Counted from the stretch's first letter, positions 1 through 7,758 are shown. The stretch: DNA of 14,750 bases from a bacterium (GCA_028699365.1 JAQVUQ010000018.1:1-14750); one strand, 5' to 3'. Translations and numbers: made by a program. Notes: generated by a model from the sequence alone, not told the origin.

Positions 1-723
1 CCCACCGGGGACAACTGCAATCGTATGTTCATAATGTGCCGAAAGACTCTTATCCGCAGTCACTATAGTCCATCCATCGGCAAGCAGACGTACTCCATAG
101 TCGCCTGCATTGATCATCGGTTCTACAGCCAGTGTCATGCCTTCCTTAAGCAGCGTCCCTTGTCCCAGGCTGCCGTAATTAGGCACCTGCGGATCTTCAT
201 GCAGAGAACGACCGATACCGTGTCCCACCAGATCCCGCACTACACTATAGCCGTTAATTTCGGCATGCTGCTGTATGGCTGCTCCCACGTCACCCAGACG
301 CCGGCCGGGAACCGCCAGTTCAATCCCCTTATAAAAGGCTTCCCTGGTAACCCTTATCAGCCTTTCGGCCTCGACTGAGATAACACCGACGGGGCAGGTA
401 ACCGCCGCATCGGCATAAAAACCGTCCAGCCTTACTCCCAGATCCAGACTGATGATCTCGCCTTCATTGAGAGTCCGGGATCCCGGTATGCCATGCACAA
501 CCTCATCGTTTACCGATGTGCATAAGGCGGCGGGATACCCACGGTACCCTTTAAACGCCGGTAATGCCCCAGCCTCTCGGATACAGGCCTCAGCCAGTGC
601 ATCCAGATCGGCTGTCGTTACGCCCGGATTTACGGCAGCGCCTACTTTTTGCAGAGCTTCGGCAAGAATTCGTCCCGCCCGGCGCATCTTCTCAATCTCG
701 GCTTTACTCTTCCGTGTAATCAT
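1..723 (-). CDS. map: Type I methionine aminopeptidase, 3' end cut off by window
   Basis: Removes the N-terminal methionine from new proteins as they leave the ribosome, using a two-metal centre. The frame stays open to the window edge and gives 241 residues. The family is usually about 250, so only some ten residues are missing. All metal and catalytic residues of the type I pita-bread fold are visible: H77 in VNDEVVHGIP, D94 and D105 (SLDLG and FYADAAV), H168 in VGHGIGRSLHE with H175 nearby, E201 in AVEPM, and E232 in HYEHTIAV. The ATG at 721-723 shares one base with the adk stop (TAATG), so translation is probably coupled. Its own SD is weak (AGG four bases before ATG). There is no N-terminal extension, as in the simplest type Ia enzymes. 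Placement after secY-adk is common in spc clusters. Confidence 0.96.
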   Translation of the reverse strand, partial: MITRKSKAEIEKMRRAGRILAEALQKVGAAVNPGVTTADLDALAEACIREAGALPAFKGYRGYPAALCTSVNDEVVHGIPGSRTLNEGEIISLDLGVRLDGFYADAAVTCPVGVISVEAERLIRVTREAFYKGIELAVPGRRLGDVGAAIQQHAEINGYSVVRDLVGHGIGRSLHEDPQVPNYGSLGQGTLLKEGMTLAVEPMINAGDYGVRLLADGWTIVTADKSLSAHYEHTIAVVPGG

Positions 724-1397
724 TATGCCTGGTTTCGAGCAACCTTCCCTATAGCATCCAGCGTATGTATTATCGATTCAAAAACAGCCTGCACTCCTTT
801 ATCTCCTTCTATGGGATAGAGCAGACCTACGTTCCTATAATACTCAATCAGAGGCTTTGTCTGAACTTCATAGACATCCAGCCGGTTTTCCACAGTAGCC
901 GGTTGATCATCAGCCCGCTGATAAAGCTCTCCGCCGCAGACATCGCAAACACCTTCAACCTTGGAAGGCATGTTGACGACATGATATATGGCCCCACAAC
1001 TCTTGCAGACACGCCGTCCGGAAAGACGCTCTACCAGCGCCGGCCGGCTGACCTGCAGATTGAATACGGCCTGAATATCGGAGCCGAGGTCGGACAGCAC
1101 TACACTGAGCGCCTCCGCCTGCGGCACCGTTCGCGGAAAGCCGTCCAGTATATATCCCCTGGACAGACAATCGGACTGTCCAAGCCTGTTACGCGTCAAC
1201 CCGATAACTACATCATCGGGCACAAGCCGGCCGCTCTCCATATATTCCCGGGCCTTGACTCCCAGGGGAGTCCCGGCAGCCAAGGCGGCACGCAACATAT
1301 CTCCGGTTGAGATATGCGGCGTGCCGGTTCTCTCTACCAACACCTTGGCTACGGTACCCTTACCGGAACCGGGTGCGCCTAATAATACTACTCTCAT
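723..1397 (-). CDS. adk: Adenylate kinase with zinc-binding LID domain
   Basis: Catalyses ATP + AMP to 2 ADP in the cytoplasm and balances adenine nucleotides. The product is 224 residues, in the range of long-form bacterial enzymes. The P-loop GAPGSGKGT lies at residues 7-15, the AMP-binding stretch around STGDMLR (30-36), and LDGFPRT at 84-90. The LID (about 126-163) carries C131, C134, C151 and C154 as two CxxC pairs, so a structural zinc is expected, as in Gram-positive and Chloroflexota-type enzymes. E. coli Adk lacks this site. I chose the ATG at 1395-1397 because it has AGGAG just upstream and starts directly with the MRVVLLGAPG strand; an open frame continues to 1508 but would run into secY. 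The gene lies 34 bp after secY and overlaps map by one base. Confidence 0.97.
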   Translation of the reverse strand: MRVVLLGAPGSGKGTVAKVLVERTGTPHISTGDMLRAALAAGTPLGVKAREYMESGRLVPDDVVIGLTRNRLGQSDCLSRGYILDGFPRTVPQAEALSVVLSDLGSDIQAVFNLQVSRPALVERLSGRRVCKSCGAIYHVVNMPSKVEGVCDVCGGELYQRADDQPATVENRLDVYEVQTKPLIEYYRNVGLLYPIEGDKGVQAVFESIIHTLDAIGKVARNQA

Positions 1398-1431
1398 TGC
1401 ACTCCTGCCAGACGCGGACACGATTCCGCTC

Positions 1432-2709
1432 TTATTTAATGAAGCCCTCGTAGTTGCGCATGAGCAGATGAGCCTCGATCTGCTGCATGGTTTCCAAAGC
1501 CACTCCAACCATGATCAGGAGTGAGGTGCCGCCATACATATAGTAGATCTGAATATCAGTCAGATTCATCAGATACGTCGGCACAACGGCTATGAATGCC
1601 AGGAACACGGCGCCGGCCATGGTGATTCTGGTCAGTATCTTGTTAAGATACTCGGCTGTCGGCCGTCCGGGCCTTATGCCTGGAACAAAGCCGCCGTACT
1701 TCTTCATGTTATCAGCCACTTCAACAGGGTTGAAGATGACGGCGGTGTAAAAGAACGTAAACAGCACCACCATTATTACATAGAAGGTGGAATACCAGAA
1801 CGAACCGGGCGCGAATATGTCCTTCACCCAGGCCATCACGCTGCCCAGAGTGCCTGTCTGCGGCGCAAACTGCGCAATAGTGGCCGGGAACAGAAGCACC
1901 GATACCGCGAAGATTATGGGTATAACACCCGACTGGTTGACCTTCAGCGGAATAAACGTGCTCTGGCCGCCGTACATCCTGCGGCCTACCACTCGCTTGG
2001 CATACTGAACAGGTATGCGACGCTGCCCCTGCTGGATGAATATTATGCCCAGGACCATGGCGATAAAGATCGCCAGGAAGAGCAGAATATCGAAGAGGTT
2101 GACAGCACCGACTCTGGCCTGCTCAACAACCTGAGCCACATCAGTCGGCATCCGGGCCAGAATACCCGTAAAGATCAACAGGGAGATACCGTTGCCGATT
2201 CCCTTCTCGGTGACCTGCTCACCCAGCCACATCAGGAACGCGGTTCCTGCAGCCAGGGTGATGACTATCATGGGGAAGGTCACGCTGGAAACCGTAAGTA
2301 TTCCGGACTTGGCCAGCCACAGACATATGCCGCCGCCCTGGAAAAGGGCCAGCACTATGGTCAGATACCGGGTATACTGCGTTATCTTTTTACGACCGGA
2401 TTCACCCTCCTTGGACATCTCCTCCAGGCTGGGCACTGCAATCGTCAAGAGTTGCATAATAATGGACGCGTTGATATACGGCGCTATACCCATAGCGAAA
2501 ATAGAGAATTTTCGCAGAGCTCCACCGGAGAATACGTCCAGCAGACCGAGAAGGCCGCCGCCGGAGAAGAGCTTCTCCATGGCTTCCTTATCGATTCCGG
2601 GCACCGCGATATGCAGTCCCAGAATAAAGATTCCGATCATCCCGAATACGAATATTATACGCTTGCGCAGTTCGGGAATCTTGAAGGCACTCAAAAGAGA
2701 TGCCAACAT
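1432..2709 (-). CDS. secY: Preprotein translocase subunit SecY
   Basis: Forms the protein-conducting pore of the SecYEG channel in the cytoplasmic membrane, through which secreted and membrane proteins pass. The product is 425 residues with about ten hydrophobic segments. The first spans roughly residues 17-38. It is followed by a plug-like stretch near 53-66 and by the second membrane segment around 68-92 (KFSIFAMGIAPYINASIIMQ). The conserved motif EKGIGNGISLLIF sits at 168-180, and the family C-terminal signature MRNYEGFIK closes the protein. The start ATG directly abuts the rplO stop (TAAATG) with a GAGGTGAT SD inside the end of rplO, so coupling is likely. Its position between rplO and adk is the standard spc arrangement. 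The length is a little shorter than E. coli SecY (443), with no sign of damage. Confidence 0.98.
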   Translation of the reverse strand: MLASLLSAFKIPELRKRIIFVFGMIGIFILGLHIAVPGIDKEAMEKLFSGGGLLGLLDVFSGGALRKFSIFAMGIAPYINASIIMQLLTIAVPSLEEMSKEGESGRKKITQYTRYLTIVLALFQGGGICLWLAKSGILTVSSVTFPMIVITLAAGTAFLMWLGEQVTEKGIGNGISLLIFTGILARMPTDVAQVVEQARVGAVNLFDILLFLAIFIAMVLGIIFIQQGQRRIPVQYAKRVVGRRMYGGQSTFIPLKVNQSGVIPIIFAVSVLLFPATIAQFAPQTGTLGSVMAWVKDIFAPGSFWYSTFYVIMVVLFTFFYTAVIFNPVEVADNMKKYGGFVPGIRPGRPTAEYLNKILTRITMAGAVFLAFIAVVPTYLMNLTDIQIYYMYGGTSLLIMVGVALETMQQIEAHLLMRNYEGFIK

Positions 2710-3147
2710 TTATATCACCTCAACCTTGCCGCCGGCGGATTGAATTTTCTCCGCTGCGGACTTTGTAAAACGACTTGCCTTTACGGTCAGACTGCGCTCC
2801 AGAGCCCCGTCGCCGAGAACTTTGAGGCCGTCTTTGAGCTTGCTGATCATCCCTATGCTCAACAGCATTTCCGGCGACACTTCCGTGCCGTCATCAAAAC
2901 GATTGAGGTCTACCACGTTTATCTCAGCATAATCTACTGAGAAAATATTCGTGAAGCCTCTCAGTTTGGGAAGACGCCTGTAAAGAGGAGTCTGCCCGCC
3001 CTCGAAACCCGGACGTACGCTGCCGCGGGCTTTCTGTCCCTTTTGTCCCCGGCAGGATGTCTTTCCGTGACCGGAACCTGTTCCACGACCTATACGCTTT
3101 GTACTATGTCTCGCACCCTCTGCCGGACGCAGATCATGTAATTCCAA
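2710..3147 (-). CDS. rplO: 50S ribosomal protein L15 (TTG start)
   Basis: A late-assembling protein of the large subunit that contacts 23S rRNA around the central protuberance. With the TTG start at 3145-3147 the product is 145 residues, matching the usual 144-150. It begins [18 protein letters not shown], the normal L15 opening, followed by the glycine/arginine-rich stretch [22 protein letters not shown] that threads into rRNA. The SD AGGTAGGTG lies about seven bases before the TTG. The same frame is open up to an ATG at 3216, which would add 23 residues of no recognisable kind, and that ATG has no good SD, so I prefer TTG. The gap to rpmD upstream is 126 bp and holds a hairpin. Downstream, secY starts with no spacing. 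Confidence 0.95.
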   Translation of the reverse strand: MELHDLRPAEGARHSTKRIGRGTGSGHGKTSCRGQKGQKARGSVRPGFEGGQTPLYRRLPKLRGFTNIFSVDYAEINVVDLNRFDDGTEVSPEMLLSIGMISKLKDGLKVLGDGALERSLTVKASRFTKSAAEKIQSAGGKVEVI

Positions 3148-3273
3148 TTGCCTGCACCTACCTTCAACTGATCCTAGAATAAAACCACTTATGCTAACGG
3201 CGCTCCCGTCAGCCATTCTATTTTACCACAATAATATACGATATCCAGACACAAATAACCGTCTTGCGGATTT
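3148..3273 (-). other. 126-bp rpmD-rplO intergenic region
   Basis: An unusually long gap for the interior of an spc operon, where most neighbours here lie 10-35 bp apart. Read on the minus strand it has an AT-rich first half (GTATATTATTGTGGTAAAAT), followed by a GC-rich hairpin and then the rplO SD. The AT-rich part has -10-like hexamers (TATATT, TAAAAT), but I could not pair any of them with a convincing -35 at proper spacing. The frame of rplO is open through the second half from an ATG at 3216. An internal promoter or a longer L15 remain possible but unsupported. Confidence 0.4.
3193..3213 (-). promoter_or_regulatory. Hairpin in the rplO leader
   Basis: On the minus strand GCTGACGG and CCGTTAGC can pair over eight base pairs (one G-U) around a five-base loop. 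It lies about 45 bases before the rplO TTG. No run of U follows directly, so it does not look like an intrinsic terminator. A protein-binding or RNA-processing site is possible, but the role is unknown. Confidence 0.4.
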
Positions 3274-3456
3274 TCAGCCTTCCGCTTCCACCTCAAGCAT
3301 GTAGCGCACCTTATTGATCATCCCCAGTACCTGGGGCGTATCATCGTGATATCTCACCGCGTTCAATCTACGCAAGCCGAGTGCCGCAACGGTGGCCTTA
3401 TGATCCTTAGGCGATCCTATGATGCTCTTCTTCAATGTAACCTTTAGCCTTGCCAT
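3274..3456 (-). CDS. rpmD: 50S ribosomal protein L30
   Basis: A small protein of the large subunit, 60 residues, matching the bacterial short form (about 58-60). It starts [14 protein letters not shown], the typical first strand, and continues with the helix containing [16 protein letters not shown] and the closing segment [14 protein letters not shown]. This is the usual pattern G-x-x-x-x-x-x-x-x-LGLR-(L/K)-x followed by GM(I/V)-x-K-V. The ATG has GGAGG ten bases upstream. It sits 21 bp after rpsE, the standard spc order. The following gap before rplO is unusually long at 126 bp. The family is non-essential or missing in some bacteria; here it looks intact. Confidence 0.96.
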   Translation of the reverse strand: MARLKVTLKKSIIGSPKDHKATVAALGLRRLNAVRYHDDTPQVLGMINKVRYMLEVEAEG

Positions 3457-3477
3457 TCCTAACTTACCTCCGTTCCT

Positions 3478-3978
3478 CTAACCGACCAGGTCTTCGACTC
3501 TCTTGCCGCGCATCCTGGCCACATCCTCAGCAGAGCGTATGTGCTTCAATGCATCCATAACCGTCCGTATGACGTTGATGGCATTGGATGTTCCCAGGGA
3601 TTTGGTCAGGATGTCCTTGACACCTGCAGCCTCAAGCACGGCACGAACCGGTCCGCCGGCTATGACGCCTGTTCCCGGAGAGGCAGGCTTAAGTATAACC
3701 TTGCCGGCGCCCAGTGTCCAGCTTATCTCGTGAGGAATCGTCGTCCCCACCATCGGGAGCTTTACAAGGTTCTTCTTTGCATCTTCAATACCTTTACGAA
3801 TCGCCTCCGGCACTTCGCCGGCCTTTCCCAGCCCGGCTCCCACATGTCCATGGCCGTCGCCCACGACTACCAGAGCACTGAAGCTGAACTTGCGGCCGCC
3901 TTTCAATACCTTGGCAACCCTGTTGATCTTGACTACCTTTTCGGTAAGTTCAAGGGTGTTCGGATCTATCTTAGCCAT
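3478..3978 (-). CDS. rpsE: 30S ribosomal protein S5
   Basis: A small-subunit protein near the mRNA entrance and the decoding region, important for accuracy. The product is 166 residues (E. coli 167). The N-terminal double-stranded-RNA-binding domain has the loop [10 protein letters not shown] at 24-33, the site where spectinomycin-resistance changes are known in the family; the sequence here looks like the ordinary sensitive form. The glycine-rich segment [20 protein letters not shown] follows at about 40-59. The C-terminal domain contains [24 protein letters not shown]-type sequence starting near 105. The ATG is preceded by GGAGG with seven bases between. The gene lies 15 bp after rplR and 21 bp before rpmD. 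Confidence 0.98.
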   Translation of the reverse strand: MAKIDPNTLELTEKVVKINRVAKVLKGGRKFSFSALVVVGDGHGHVGAGLGKAGEVPEAIRKGIEDAKKNLVKLPMVGTTIPHEISWTLGAGKVILKPASPGTGVIAGGPVRAVLEAAGVKDILTKSLGTSNAINVIRTVMDALKHIRSAEDVARMRGKRVEDLVG

Positions 3979-3993
3979 TATTTCTCCTCCATG

Positions 3994-4362
3994 CTAGAAC
4001 TTCAGTCCGGCTTCACGTGCAGCTTCAGCCAGAGCCTTTACGCGGCCGTGATAGATATAGCCGCCGCGGTCGAAAACGACTTCGTTTACTCCGGCACCAA
4101 GACAACGTTTAGCGATAAGGCTGCCTACTGCAGCAGCAGCTTCTGCATTCCCACCGCTTTTAATGCTGCCCTTGACTTCCGGATCCATCGTGGAAGCGGC
4201 GCATAGCGTCTTTCCAGCCTGATCATCTATTACCTGCGCATATATATTGCATAGGCTCCTGAAAACGTTAAGCCGCGGCCGCTGCGGTGTGCCGGATACC
4301 TTGTTCCGGACACGAAAATGCCTCTTCTGCCTGGCTATTACCTTTTTAGCTGTATTACCCAT
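3994..4362 (-). CDS. rplR: 50S ribosomal protein L18
   Basis: Binds 5S rRNA and helps dock it, with L5, on the central protuberance of the large subunit. The product is 122 residues, close to the usual 117-122. It shows the basic N-terminus ([16 protein letters not shown]), the conserved PRLNVFRS strand, the middle IYAQVIDD, and the signature [25 protein letters not shown] at the C-terminus. The ATG has GGGAG seven bases upstream. That SD is part of an intergenic repeat (4379-4430) that also occurs before rplX and rplB. Spacing to rplF upstream is 88 bp, and 15 bp to rpsE downstream. Confidence 0.97.
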   Translation of the reverse strand: MGNTAKKVIARQKRHFRVRNKVSGTPQRPRLNVFRSLCNIYAQVIDDQAGKTLCAASTMDPEVKGSIKSGGNAEAAAAVGSLIAKRCLGAGVNEVVFDRGGYIYHGRVKALAEAAREAGLKF

Positions 4363-4378
4363 CGCCTAACTCCCTTTA

Positions 4379-4430
4379 CCAGCTCTTTAGCGTTTTAGTC
4401 ATTAGCCTTTTAGTAGCTTACGCTCACGCA
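4379..4430 (-). repeat. Intergenic repeat, copy A (before rplR)
   Basis: One of three related elements in this operon (see 8678-8785 and 12437-12547). Read on the minus strand it runs from TGCGTGA through CTACTAAAAGGCTAA to GCTAAAGAGCTGG, after which come the SD and the rplR start. The last base of AGCTGG is 16 bases from the ATG. Copy A matches the other two only in this part nearest the gene; the upstream half found in B and C is not recognisable here. On the plus strand the TTTAG and TTAGCC steps recur about every seven to eight bases, a degenerate short tandem repeat. Confidence 0.6.
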
Positions 4431-4450
4431 CGTTACTAGTGCCGGCTTGT

Positions 4451-4996
4451 TTATTTTCCTACCTTGCCGGCTTTACCGACTTTTCTGCGAATCTTCTCGC
4501 CCTCATAAGCTATACCCTTGCCCTTGTAAGGCTCGGGCGGCAATATTGCCCTGATCTTGGCAGCCGTCTGGCCAACCCGTTGCTTGTCGATACCCTGAAC
4601 GATTATCTTGTTATTGCCTTCCACGTTCAGTTCAATGCCTTCCATGGGCACGACTTCGACCGGGTGAGAAAACCCTACCTGAAGAACCAGATTCTCTCCC
4701 TGCTTCTGGACACGATAACCTACACCGGTAATGACCAGTCGCTTGACATAGCCGTTGGTCACACCCTCTACCATATTGGCCACCAGGGTCCGGCTCAAGC
4801 CATGCAGTGACCTGTGCGGCTTGCTGTCGGTTGGTCTCTCAACTCGTATAACGCTATCCTCGACCACGACTTTCATATCGGGGCTCAGTCGCTGTGCCAG
4901 CGTTCCCTTAGGACCCTCAACAGTCACTGTGCTGTCGTTAATTTTAATCCCGACCCCTGCCGGGATGGGAATAGGCATTCTTCCGATTCTTGACAT
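4451..4996 (-). CDS. rplF: 50S ribosomal protein L6
   Basis: A large-subunit protein near the sarcin-ricin loop and the GTPase-associated centre, where EF-Tu and EF-G act. The product is 181 residues, in the normal range (177-184). It opens [15 protein letters not shown], the family hallmark. Two similar alpha/beta domains follow: the first contains [14 protein letters not shown] near 28-41, and the second begins around residue 85. The C-terminal signature [19 protein letters not shown] lies near 151-169, followed by [10 protein letters not shown]. The ATG has GGAGG eight bases upstream. It follows rpsH by 16 bp; an 88-bp gap with repeat copy A separates it from rplR. Confidence 0.98.
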   Translation of the reverse strand: MSRIGRMPIPIPAGVGIKINDSTVTVEGPKGTLAQRLSPDMKVVVEDSVIRVERPTDSKPHRSLHGLSRTLVANMVEGVTNGYVKRLVITGVGYRVQKQGENLVLQVGFSHPVEVVPMEGIELNVEGNNKIIVQGIDKQRVGQTAAKIRAILPPEPYKGKGIAYEGEKIRRKVGKAGKVGK

Positions 4997-5012
4997 CAGT
5001 CACACCTCCATT

Positions 5013-5405
5013 CTACCAGACGTAACAGAGAATTTCGCCGCCGACTCCGGCTGCTCTGGCAGCCTTATCGGTGAGAATACCCTTGGAGGTAGACAGAACA
5101 GCCACTCCAAGCCCGTTCAGAACTTTGGGTATCTCGGTATGGCGGGCATACACCCTGATTCCGGGCTTACTTACTCTTTTAATCCCGGTTATAACGGCCT
5201 CTCGCTTGGGGCCGTATTTGAGATGGATCCTTATAACGTCCTGAGGCGTACGCTTACTGACCTCAAAACGGCTTATGTATCCTTCTTCCTTCAATATCTC
5301 CGCAAGCGCCAACTTTATCTTTGATGCAGGCACTTCGACCACATCATGGTTGGCCCTGCAGGCATTACGTATCCTTGTCAGCATATCTGCTATGGGATCG
5401 GTCAC
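5013..5405 (-). CDS. rpsH: 30S ribosomal protein S8 (GTG start)
   Basis: A primary 16S rRNA-binding protein of the small subunit platform. In E. coli it is also the translational repressor of the spc operon. I start it at the GTG at 5403-5405, giving 130 residues that begin [15 protein letters not shown], the normal S8 N-terminus, with GGAGG nine bases upstream. The next in-frame GTG upstream (5412-5414) touches the SD directly and would add only three residues. The RNA-binding C-terminal part has the conserved [26 protein letters not shown] pattern. It lies 41 bp after rpsZ and 16 bp before rplF. Whether S8 controls this operon cannot be judged: I did not find an obvious S8-target-like structure. 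Confidence 0.96.
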   Translation of the reverse strand: MTDPIADMLTRIRNACRANHDVVEVPASKIKLALAEILKEEGYISRFEVSKRTPQDVIRIHLKYGPKREAVITGIKRVSKPGIRVYARHTEIPKVLNGLGVAVLSTSKGILTDKAARAAGVGGEILCYVW

Positions 5406-5446
5406 GGTTATCACCCTCCACTTACACTATTGCATAATCCTACGGT

Positions 5447-5632
5447 TTACCAGCTTGACTTGGTAATTCCGGGTATCATGCCGCGATGCGACAGCGTTCT
5501 AAAGCAAATCCGGCACATACCGAATCTACGCATAAACCCTCTAGGTCTCCCGCATATACGGCAGCGGCTGTGTTGCCTTACGGAAAACTTCGGCTGCGCA
5601 TTCGCCCTATTTATCAGACTCTTCTTAGCCAC
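5447..5632 (-). CDS. rpsZ: 30S ribosomal protein S14, type Z (zinc ribbon)
   Basis: A small-subunit head protein of the zinc-binding short form, 61 residues, the standard length of type Z S14. The zinc ribbon is C24, C27, C40 and C43, in CRICG and CRICF. The C-terminus [15 protein letters not shown] is typical. The start is GTG at 5630-5632, with GGAGGT six bases upstream. Normally this gene follows rplE directly; here an EF-G-like gene (5676-7751) lies between them. The 43-bp gap upstream carries a short repeat, GGTTCCAAGTTCAAGGTTCC on the plus strand. Use of the zinc form argues against a proteobacterial origin, though lineages differ. Confidence 0.98.
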   Translation of the reverse strand: MAKKSLINRANAQPKFSVRQHSRCRICGRPRGFMRRFGMCRICFRTLSHRGMIPGITKSSW

Positions 5633-5652
5633 TTCTTACCTCCATCCAACTA

Positions 5653-5672
5653 GGTTCCAAGTTCAAGGTTCC
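5653..5672. repeat. Short heptamer-like repeat downstream of the EF-G-like gene
   Basis: The plus strand reads GGTTCCAAGTTCAAGGTTCC. On the minus strand this is ACCTTGA-ACTTGGA-ACC, the same heptamer type found four times in tandem at 14236-14268 but in the opposite orientation. It fills most of the 43 bp between the EF-G-like stop codon and the rpsZ SD. Function unknown; it may mark the boundary of the inserted gene. Confidence 0.4.
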
Positions 5673-5675
5673 CCG

Positions 5676-7751
5676 TTATTCCTTCTTTTCCTTTGCGGCT
5701 TCGGCGATGATTCGCTCAGCCGTATGTGCCGGCACCTCTTCGAAGTGCGCCTCCTCCATGGTAAAGGTGCCGCGCCCCTGAGTTATGGAGGTCAAATCGA
5801 TATTGTACCTCTGCATTTCACCTAAGGGCACCATAGCCTTCACCACCGTGCGACCATTTCCCTGCGGCTCCATACCTAGAATACGGCCGCGCTTGGTATT
5901 CAGATCGCTTATTATGTCACCGGTATTGGCATCAGGCACGTTCACTTCGACGCTCATAACCGGCTCCAACAGGACAGGCCTGGCATCTGCAAAACCTTTT
6001 TTGAAAGCCATTGAACCGGCAATCTTAAAGGCCATCTCCGACGAATCAACCGGATGGAAGGATCCGTCGACCAGCGTCACCTTTACATCCACAACCTTGT
6101 ATCCGGCAAGTATGCCTTCCTGCATGGCGTCGCGCACACCCTTCTCCACCGCAGGAATATACTGCCGGGGCACGGAACCGCCGAATATCTTGTCGATAAA
6201 TTCAAACCCCTCGCCACGCGGCGCCGGTTCGAGTTCTATCACGCAGTGTCCGTATTGCCCGCGTCCACCGGACTGCTTCTTGTGCTTGTATTCAGACTTG
6301 GCACGGGCTGTTACCGTCTCGCGATACGGTATCTTCGGTATCGCTACTTCTACGTCCACGCCGAACTTACGCTTCAGCCGATCAACCGCAATATCTACGT
6401 GAGTCTCGCCCATGCCTGAGAGTATCGTCTCAGCCGTAGCGGTATCACGCCGGACATTCAACGTAGGATCCTCATCCATCATGCGATGCAGCGCCGCTCC
6501 CAGCTTGTCCTCATCACCCTTGGTTTTAGGATAAACGGCAGCAGCCATTATCGGACGCGGGAAGCTTATCCCGGGAAGCACGATGGGCATATCCTTATCG
6601 CACAGTGTATCACCGGTCACCGTCGATTGCAGCTTGGCTACAGCTCCAAAATCTCCGGCGCCTACACTATCCGTCGGTTCCTGCTTCTTGCCCACGGTAT
6701 AGAATGCCTGACCTATCCTCTCGTCGGCATGCTCGCGCAACGGGTTGTAAACGTGTGAGTCGGATTTCAATGTACCTGTAAACACCCTGAAATAGGTGAG
6801 CTTACCAACGTAAGGATCAGCCATTGTCTTGTATACCAGCGCGGCCAGTTTGTCGGCACCTGTTTCCAGGCTGTCCCCTGTTTTGGGGCTGGTCCCAGCG
6901 GCCTCGGCTACCGGCGCCGGCATCAACTCGATCAATGCATCCATGAGCGTCTGTATACCTACACCGGTAGCGGACGATCCGCAGAAAACCGGAAACACAT
7001 TTCCCGCCCTGATAGCACGCGTCATGCCGTAGACGACTTCATCGGCGGTCAGATCTTCACCCTCCAGATACTTCATCAGGAGATCATCGTCGCCTTCCGC
7101 CGCCAGTTCGATAACCTTGTCTCTGTTGGCGGCAGCCTCGTCCATAAGCTCCTGCGGAATATCCGCCACGCTGTAATTCTTCCCGTCGGTGTATGTCACT
7201 GCTTTCATCTGCAGCAGATCCACAACGCCTTTAAAATCATGTTCTGAACCGATCGGCATCTGCAGCGGCACAACGTTATTCCCCAAGCTGTTCCTGAGCT
7301 GAGAAACAACGCCGGCAAAATCCGCGTTCTCACGGTCCATTTTATTTATGAAGAACATCCTCGCTATGCCTCTGTCCGCAGACAGGGCCCAGGCATTCTC
7401 GGTGCCAACCTCTACGCCTGAAACGGCACAAACCGTAATCAGTGCGCCTTCCACTACACGAAGCGCGCCCTTTACCTCTCCGATAAAATCCGAATATCCG
7501 GGAGTGTCCAGGACATTGGCCTTCCTGTCCTTCCAGATAACGGGCTCGACCGTGGTATTGATGGAGATGTGGCGCTTAACCTCTTCCGGATCGTAATCCG
7601 AAACGGTATTACCCTCAGCCACCTTACCAAGTCTGTCGGTCGCACCGGAGTTGAACAACATCGACTCTACCAGGGTCGTCTTGCCGCACCCGCTGTGACC
7701 AACAACAGCAACATTTCTCAGATGATCGATATCAAAGCGTTTCGTAGTAAT
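5676..7751 (-). CDS. EF-G-like translational GTPase (EF-G2 type) inserted between rplE and rpsZ
   Basis: A five-domain EF-G-like GTPase. Numbering from the ATT at 7749-7751 gives 691 residues. Motifs: G1 GHSGCGKT 18-25, G3 DTPG 82-85, G4 NKMD 136-139, and a G5-like FCGSSATG. Domain IV has the QSGGRGQYGH segment and the tip motif FHPVDSSEMAFK; the C-terminus has LTSITQGRGTFTMEE. It differs from canonical EF-G as the EF-G2 (FusA2) subfamily does: tyrosine replaces the catalytic histidine (DTPGY, not DTPGH), and switch I reads KRHISI instead of RGITI. EF-G2 is a known but poorly understood ribosome-dependent or regulatory GTPase. The start is a problem: a strong SD (GGAGGGG, overlapping the rplE stop) is followed by no ATG, GTG or TTG. 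Candidates are ATT (7751), ACG (7745, spacing eight, best fit to family N-termini), or TTG 7793 / ATG 7817 / GTG 7823 inside rplE without good SDs. Confidence 0.93.
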   Translation of the reverse strand: MTTKRFDIDHLRNVAVVGHSGCGKTTLVESMLFNSGATDRLGKVAEGNTVSDYDPEEVKRHISINTTVEPVIWKDRKANVLDTPGYSDFIGEVKGALRVVEGALITVCAVSGVEVGTENAWALSADRGIARMFFINKMDRENADFAGVVSQLRNSLGNNVVPLQMPIGSEHDFKGVVDLLQMKAVTYTDGKNYSVADIPQELMDEAAANRDKVIELAAEGDDDLLMKYLEGEDLTADEVVYGMTRAIRAGNVFPVFCGSSATGVGIQTLMDALIELMPAPVAEAAGTSPKTGDSLETGADKLAALVYKTMADPYVGKLTYFRVFTGTLKSDSHVYNPLREHADERIGQAFYTVGKKQEPTDSVGAGDFGAVAKLQSTVTGDTLCDKDMPIVLPGISFPRPIMAAAVYPKTKGDEDKLGAALHRMMDEDPTLNVRRDTATAETILSGMGETHVDIAVDRLKRKFGVDVEVAIPKIPYRETVTARAKSEYKHKKQSGGRGQYGHCVIELEPAPRGEGFEFIDKIFGGSVPRQYIPAVEKGVRDAMQEGILAGYKVVDVKVTLVDGSFHPVDSSEMAFKIAGSMAFKKGFADARPVLLEPVMSVEVNVPDANTGDIISDLNTKRGRILGMEPQGNGRTVVKAMVPLGEMQRYNIDLTSITQGRGTFTMEEAHFEEVPAHTAERIIAEAAKEKKE

Positions 7752-7758
7752 CCCCTCC

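Noticed and set aside
955-1170. Minus-strand frame of 71 codons inside adk
   Set aside because: Lies wholly within adk in another frame; the adk product is complete with all motifs.
1398-1508. Upstream extension of adk to 1508
   Set aside because: Would overlap the end of secY and add residues before the universal N-terminal strand. The ATG at 1397 has its own SD.
3210-3260. Internal promoter before rplO
   Set aside because: Only -10-like words; no -35 at acceptable spacing. Mentioned in the gap entry but not called.
3541-4206. Plus-strand open frame of 221 codons antisense to rpsE and rplR
   Set aside because: Shadow of conserved genes on the minus strand. Its composition has no sign of a real protein, with scattered cysteines and prolines and no domain.
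5676-7751. Ribosome-protection (tetracycline-resistance, TetM-type) protein
   Set aside because: DTPGY, EGNTVSDYDPEE and overall sequence match the EF-G2 type. The tip motif DSSEMAFK is that of EF-G-like proteins, not of Tet(M)/Tet(O).
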